From the NCBI GenBank assembly GCA_963920635.1, contig OY987298.1:61113949-61177948 (forward strand): a stretch of 64,000 nucleotides of DNA, read 5' to 3'. Position numbers and translations under genes: made by a program. This DNA is from Pseudeuparius sepicola (lineage: Eukaryota > Arthropoda > Insecta > Coleoptera > Anthribidae). Below the pieces are notes generated by a model. It was not told the DNA's origin, ran no database searches, and saw only the letters and a program-made list of their open reading frames with translations. Positions 58,410 through 64,000 of this stretch are shown here, one piece after another (position 1 is the first letter of the stretch; each line of letters starts with the position of its first letter).

Positions 58410-59054
58410 AAGGCGGGCGCACACATCCTACTATCGAATCCGATTGTCTGAAACGATTATCGGACACGAGAATCTGAGAACTGCCGCACATATCCAATTT
58501 TTAAGTAGGCTTTTTGGCACAGTATTTTCCGCCTGTTCAGTGGTGTGTCATCAAAGTGTTAATAATTTGTGCCACAATGGACAACATAGAATGGGTGGCT
58601 ATTGTTTTTTTGTTTGAGAAGCAGAAAAAAAGACAAAGCGTCGCTACTGGGTGCATCCCTTGAATACACGCACATATTTGCTAATTAATTAATTTATTTA
58701 TAAAAGCGAAATGCCTTATAAAATACTAGTAATAAAACAAAATTGAAACAAAAACCTCACCGGCACTGGTTGTCTCCCGAGAATGATATAAACTGATGAA
58801 AATAGTCTGATGTGTGCGATGAAACAATTTACAAACATGTATATTGCGCCTTCAGACAATCGGTTCAGTTTTTTTATCGGGCAACTTGATCGGACGCACT
58901 TCCTTTGCGTCCGAGTGGGACGTGCGATCCGATATCGCATCGAATGTGTGCGGAGTGATCATTGCATTACATTGTAGATATGAACTTCAGATAGTCGGAT
59001 CCGATAATCGTTTCAGACAATCGGATTCGATAGTAGGATGTGTGCGCCCGCCTT
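58410..59054. mobile_element. PIF/Harbinger-derived MITE, AAGGCGGGCGCACAC ends
   Basis: AAGGCGGGCGCACACATCCT and the following CGAATCCGATTGTCTGAAAC are mirrored at the right end, giving TIRs of over 50 bp. TAA follows or overlaps both ends (58408-58410 and 59055-59057), fitting the TWA duplication of PIF/Harbinger. The interior keeps a relic of the Harbinger transposase N-terminus (58577-58692). It is a deletion derivative of an autonomous element rather than an unrelated MITE. Confidence 0.85.
58577..58692 (+). pseudogene. Harbinger transposase N-terminal relic
   Basis: ATG at 58577 opens MDNIEWVAIVFLFEKQKK. After a one-base shift the frame reads KRRYWVHPLNTRTYL. The RRYWVHP box is the hallmark of the N-terminus of animal PIF/Harbinger DDE nucleases. 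The rest of the protein is deleted. Confidence 0.75.
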
Positions 59055-59074
59055 TAACAAGTGGTGCCAAATAG

Positions 59075-59445
59075 TATATTACACTTAGGTTGAGAAGTGA
59101 GCCATTATATACCAAGCTTTTTTATATCCTGAGGCGCGTTGTGCCGAAGGATATAATATGCGAGGTAAATAATGGCCTTCTCAACCGAAGTGTATATAGA
59201 ATTTTTTTTACTACTAACACTGAAATATTTCCATAGCTTAGTTTATTTTAGTCATTTCTCGCTTTTTTCAAACACTTCGAAATATCAAGTAGCCTGGGAG
59301 TTCAGTTGTCAAGTTGATAAAATGACACTAATCTTTAAATGTCATATAGAAACTTTTTCATTATTTACCTAGGGTGAGAAATATTACTTCTCATTAGAGG
59401 AATGAGGTAAATAATGGTGATTTCTCAGGTTAGTAGTAAAAAAAT
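59075..59445. repeat. Palindromic repeat plus TTTTACTACTAAC-ended unit
   Basis: 59083-59195 is a near-palindrome (TTAGGTTGAGAAGTGAGCC against GGCCTTCTCAACCGAAG around GGCGCGTTGTGCC). 59200-59445 is the inverse of 10326-10562, with ACTACTAAC ends. The intron 1 copies carry only half of the palindrome (to GAGGCGCGT), so this is the fuller copy of the family. Confidence 0.75.
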
Positions 59446-60936
59446 ATACTTTAATGAACCTCAAACTTACAGAACGTTACAGAAAATAGATAAAAATAGC
59501 CTTAAATATAATTTATATTTATATAATTCAGTATCTAATCCCTGGAATATTGGATTATACAAAATGTAAAATAAACCCTTATTGTCAGGAAGCCATTTAA
59601 CCAAAACCAATAATTCTTTTTAAAATAAAGGCAATAGCAAAAAACCACATACAGTTGCAGGTTTCAGATTTGCAGACTCTAGCCTGAAAAGCAAGAATAT
59701 TGTAAAATTAGTTTTAAATATGTATGCTTGTGTTATATACAAAGCTTCATAATTGAATGCTGGTCCGAAATCCTTATATGATTTTAAGAAAAAAAATTAT
59801 ACGAACATGGGTCCGAAAACGTTTTATTTCTGATATACTTACAGGGTGTTGAAATTTAACAAAAAAATCAGTTTTCCACAATATCTCTAAAACCGATTTG
59901 TATCTATATTGTATCTCAGGAATAAATCGGCTTCGGATCTAGTTTCATAAAAAAATCTTAAAATCATCCAAGAATTATCACCCTGTAGGATCATTATTCA
60001 ATTATGAAATACCCTGTAATATGTTATGTATGTATTCAACTTGGGTACCATTTGTTAAACATGTACCTCTTAAGATTAAAGTTTTCTCGGTCTAATTTGT
60101 CCTTTCCGGTCTGTATATTCACCCCCACTATTTCTTAATGTTTATTTTTAATACAATTCCACTCTTTTATATTTATTTTTCTTTTACTGTCTTTATTTAA
60201 TGTTTTACACAGCAACGATGCACGTTCGACATTATATTACCTCGGTACTCAGACCAGAGAAACATAATATACCCTTATTCCACGCGATAAAAAAAGTACC
60301 GCATAAATTTCATAGATCGCAGCACATTAGTTTAATGTGTCAATTTTATTATTTGGGCTCTGCTCACAGACATTATAAACTCTTATTCGAGGGAAGGCTT
60401 CAATTATTGGTTTCATAGTATTGCCAACACTTTCATAATGATAGTGCTATACCTACATACACGTAGAAAAATATAAAATTTGTTTTCTGTATTTTCTGCT
60501 CGTGTGTGGAATAAGGTTGATGTAATACACGATTTCTATTGAAGGATAAAGATGGAATGATACCCCTGCTTAATAAGTATGTGGGCGGGCTGTTTCCCGA
60601 AGTTGAATTCTGGCCGCGGAAGCGAGCAGTGGAAGGGGCAAATAATATGGAATGATCAGCGGGCAGAGGGCACCCCTCCCACCTGCGAAATAATGGAAGC
60701 CATAAACTGGCGAGGGCATCGAACAATTTGAATTTGGCCATGATCCCTTGATAATACTTATCGTTAGAAGAAGAGAGATAGGGCATCTCATCATGTGGCC
60801 CATGTGGCCTATTTTGCAGGTGGGGGAAGGCAGACGGGATCCGACGGAACTGATTTGACGATTGTATCTTGTATCATTTCACTGCAACCTATCCTGGGGT
60901 GTGTTTAATAAAATATTTCTTCTGAAATATCGAAAA
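59446..60936. other. No gene recognised
   Basis: An orphan CAGGGTGTTGAAATT end lies near 59842. A GC-richer patch at 60580-60720 has overlapping minus-strand ORFs without domains. The 5' flank of the downstream transposase starts in this stretch, but its TIR could not be placed. Confidence 0.4.
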
Positions 60937-62037
60937 ATGTATAGCCGAGAAGAAAAAATCGCTATGATGAAGTGGTATTACATTTCCCAAAGTGCGGAAG
61001 AGGTCGTTGATCGTTTTGTTTTCACTTTTCCTGATCGGCCAGTCCCAACTGCTCAGACGGTGCGGTATAACGTGAATCGTTTTGAACAAGCAGGTTGCAT
61101 TACTGGCTGCAGGAACTGTTGTTCTGGGGGCAACCATCTGGGAAGAGCTCTATACCTGAGGGAAGAGTTGAAAGAGAGGTGACGGTTTGTGCCCTTGTGG
61201 GAGCTAGTGAACCTTGTTCGAGTAGGCGTATTTCAGAACAACTTTATATTTCTAGCAGGACAGTACGGAATATTTTAAAACGCAATAAGTACAGGTGTTT
61301 TAGGGTACAGGAGAGGCAGGAAATTTTTTCTGAGGACAATTTCCGACGACTTGAGTTTTGCGAGGCTGCATGAGGGAGAAGTGTGGCAATAACAAGCACG
61401 TTTTATAACGTGTTCTGTTTACAGACGAGTCCTCATTTTCTCTCCATAGCAGTCACAATCACTCAGTCGTCCGATATTGGTCTCAGGAAAATCGCCACTT
61501 AAATGTACTACTAGAACCCAGTACCCACGCAAGGTAAATGTTTGGGCAGGTATTTTGGGTGAATAAATTATTGGCCCCTTCTTTATTGAAGGCGCTAACG
61601 GCCCAAAAATACCTGGACTTATTAGAACACCAGATTATGCCTGCTATTCTCGCTGCTGCTGCTAATCAGAATATCAATTTGGACCAAATATGCTTTCATA
61701 AGACGGGTGTCCGGCTCACAATTCTCGGAGAGTTCAGGAATACCTCCAAATGAACTTTCCCGACCGCGTGATTGCGACGAGAGGCACAATCTGTTGGCCC
61801 CCCAGGTCCCCAGACCTAGCGCCTAGCGATTTTTTCCTTTGGGTATACTTAAAAGAGACTCTCTACGGGCATGAACACGGAAGAGCCGGGACATTGGAAA
61901 TATTGCGGGATAAAATAATGCAATTATGCAGTAATATTTCTCCTGAAACTTTAGCCAATGTCCGTAGAGAATTTTACGATTATTTTGGGTATTTTCAGGT
62001 TCAACAAGGGGGTATTTTTGAACCACTCATTAAGTAG
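60937..62037 (+). pseudogene. DUF4817-type mariner-like DDE transposase, frameshifted
   Basis: Nearly full length, about 365 codons. MYSREEKIAMMKWYY starts the DUF4817 helix-turn-helix domain, with FPDRPVPTAQTVRYNVNRFE. The second frame (about 61150-61371) holds a second HTH (SSRRISEQLYISSRTVRNIL). The catalytic domain has FTDESSFSLH near 61417, then NVWAGILG..IIGPFFIEGA and DGCPAHNSRRVQEYL, then WPPRSPDLAPSDFFLW. From the Asp of DGCP to the Asp of PSDF there are 41 residues, a DD41D spacing. The last frame (to 62037) is open for 95 codons to FEPLIK. At least four frameshifts and some in-frame stops inactivate it. The relics in the 53.4-55.3 kb element belong to the same broad group. Confidence 0.9.
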
Positions 62038-64000
62038 TTTTTATTCTTTGTTTTTCAATTTTCAGAATTATGTTTTATTTAAGCCTCGAGGCAAATAAAA
62101 AAAATCATCCTTTTTATAGGAAAGACAGAGAACAATAACCCCCCGTTGGCCGGCTCGCACCTAAAAAACAAATAGCAATAAATCATTGGCAGGACAACAG
62201 CTTTAAGAGGGGATATGGGCGGAGTCTAGGGCGGAGTCTGGGGCCGCATGGTTTCGCCGACTCTAAAAAACATTTTACCAACTAACAGTGTACACAATTC
62301 AAATCACACAAGATGCACCAAATTTAACATTTATAAAACCTACCATATCTAAGAGGTGATTTGCAACCCATTCACTTCATCAATTTTTTTTCGTTAATAC
62401 AATGACACTTTCCATTTTTAAGTCGACAAGAAAAAGCAAATGGATGTATTATTGTATAGGGTGTCCCAGAACAAGCAACTAATGTTTGGGGAGCGTTTAA
62501 ATTCCTACTGCCAAGATACGATCACATAAATTAACTTATCTTGTATTTTGGTTGAAATTTACTTAAAGTTTCCTAGTAACATGATCCCAGCTATAATAAT
62601 AATTATGGCAAGAATATACCCGGTTCTACACTTCTTCGGGGGAATGAAAATATTTTTGTAGGTTGCTTAGTGACGCCTCGATAATCAGGTATTGTTTTTG
62701 GTTTTGCATCAATCTAGATATTAATAGTATTATTGTAAACTTTAATTATTTTTTCTCTATTCTGTTAAATGTCTATTATAGGAAGCATTTTATGTACCTA
62801 CATAATATAATGTTATATTATTATGGTTGTAATCCCAGATTCCAGAATACTAGTTTTTCTCATTTTCTGTGGTTATAATATCAAATTATCTTGAGTTGAG
62901 TTTATTTCTTTTACTTAATAACAGAAACCAGTAAATTCAATTTCATCGCTAATGGATAAATAGTATAATATACGGTACATATATTCATAGCCGAACACAC
63001 GTACCCTTTTATTATTACATTTATGAAACAAGATTAAGTTTATAATGATATATAAAATACATTGAATTAATCGATGACTGAAGAGTATGTATTCGGCAAA
63101 AAAGTGACATAAAGAAGAAACATAAATAACTAGAATATGGCAGTAAATTTAATTAGTAGAAATGGAATGGAAAAAAAAGAACAAACTGTTTGCAACGCTC
63201 TATACTTTCACCCATGTTGATATAAGTAACGATTCTTTAAAATTTTCTGCATTCACAGCTATTTATTATACTCGGAGCGGAGTGTATTCATAGGAATAAA
63301 TATTCATGGGAAGATAAACGGGTACTAACAAAAGATCTTTGTAATGAAATACCAAGAGGGATCGTCTTTGAAAAAGTATACACACACCTGCTGATACTCT
63401 CTAATATCCAGTCTATACTTTTGCTTCCAGAGATGGGAGACGGAAACAGCACGATGTACAACTAATCGAGATATTTTATAATGGATTAATAAGAATTACT
63501 TGCCCATGTACTTTTATTGCATTTTCCTGTTCATTGCAGTTTGTGGTGACGCTTTGCCTAGTTGTCTCAATTTATTATTAGATTGGCCAATCTATCATGT
63601 GCGGAAATTGCTTAATTTACTAGAAGTCCTTTAATATTATGTCATGATGGTAGGTACTTGACCTGCGTTCCAAGGGAAGGGCATGCAATTTTTTATTTAA
63701 AACATATGGTAAGGACTAAATCAGCATTCCAATAATTGTTTATGCAACAAGTTTGACGTTTTCTGACAAGATTTTGATTTATTTGGATAAATTCATGTCG
63801 TTTGTATACATCCTAAGGTAGCGACAATATACTTAAATAAAATGATTCTAAATTAGCTCAGTTTATTGCCTAAAAAATGAAGCAGTGACTATATAGTCAC
63901 TGTTTTGAGCTAATACTTTTCTTAATTTTATTTACAAAAGTGTATTCTCAAAAACAAACTATCACGCGCCTAAAACGCATGAGACTCGACTCCAGTAAAA
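62038..64000. other. No gene recognised
   Basis: AT-rich flank. An orphan AGGGTGTCCC end lies near 62459, possibly the right end of the transposase element upstream. No supported ORF. Confidence 0.4.
63851..63914. repeat. Palindrome CAGTGACTATATAGTCACTG
   Basis: A perfect 20-bp palindrome at 63883-63902, with outer TTAGCTCA and TGAGCTAA also inverted around it. It is a small cruciform-prone repeat or a minimal MITE. Confidence 0.7.

Overview
The window looks like insect nuclear DNA. It is AT-rich and gene-poor and packed with short terminal-inverted-repeat (TIR) elements. It has GT-AG introns, an insect-type TATA plus TCAGT core promoter, a secreted Gly/His- and Pro/Val-rich cuticle-like protein, and decayed transposons of classes typical of insects: pogo with a PHD finger, hAT, DUF4817/mariner-like, PIF/Harbinger, Copia and a non-LTR element. 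Frequent GGTACC/TAGGTACCT words are common in several insect orders, so I do not name the order.

Layout. Only one host gene can be reconstructed. It is a minus-strand, three-exon gene for a secreted structural protein: exon 3 at 2471-3141, exon 2 at 3254-3449, exon 1 at 12572-12586, with a TATA/initiator promoter at 12615-12651 and poly(A) signals at 2295-2308. Its 9.1-kb first intron holds a 5S-rRNA-like repeat, a full-length foldback element (8843-9979), a TIR repeat and an almost perfect 1042-bp tandem duplication (9798-11881). Everything from 12.7 kb to the end is intergenic or intronic DNA in which I find no intact host coding sequence.

The rest is a record of transposition, and several boundaries can be placed to the base. 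Examples are an internally deleted pogo element with TA target duplication (15512-17248), a hAT with a perfect 8-bp target duplication (24118-25349) that carries a nested 5S-like repeat, and a 183-bp hAT-type MITE with its own 8-bp duplication (38415-38597). Several Tc1/mariner-type TIR elements have CAGGGTG or CAGTGTG ends (21236-23212, 50704-51420, 53389-55348, 42978-44664). A transposase gene has been turned into an inverted repeat (39818-40311). There is a degenerate THAP domain (32268-32543), a Copia pol relic (about 41.56-42.46 kb), a non-LTR RT relic (18.5-19.5 kb), a Harbinger-derived MITE (58410-59054) and a frameshifted DUF4817-type DDE transposase (60937-62037). A 9-copy satellite-like array lies at 26.14-27.35 kb.

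The strongest unexplained signals are the long inverted repeats (36648-37512, 8843-9979, 42978-44664), whose transcripts would fold into long hairpins, and a 5S-rRNA-like dispersed repeat family with a palindromic tail. GC-richer islands at 21.7-22.6, 28.9-29.4 and 46.2-48.2 kb may hold promoters or untranslated exons of genes not visible here.
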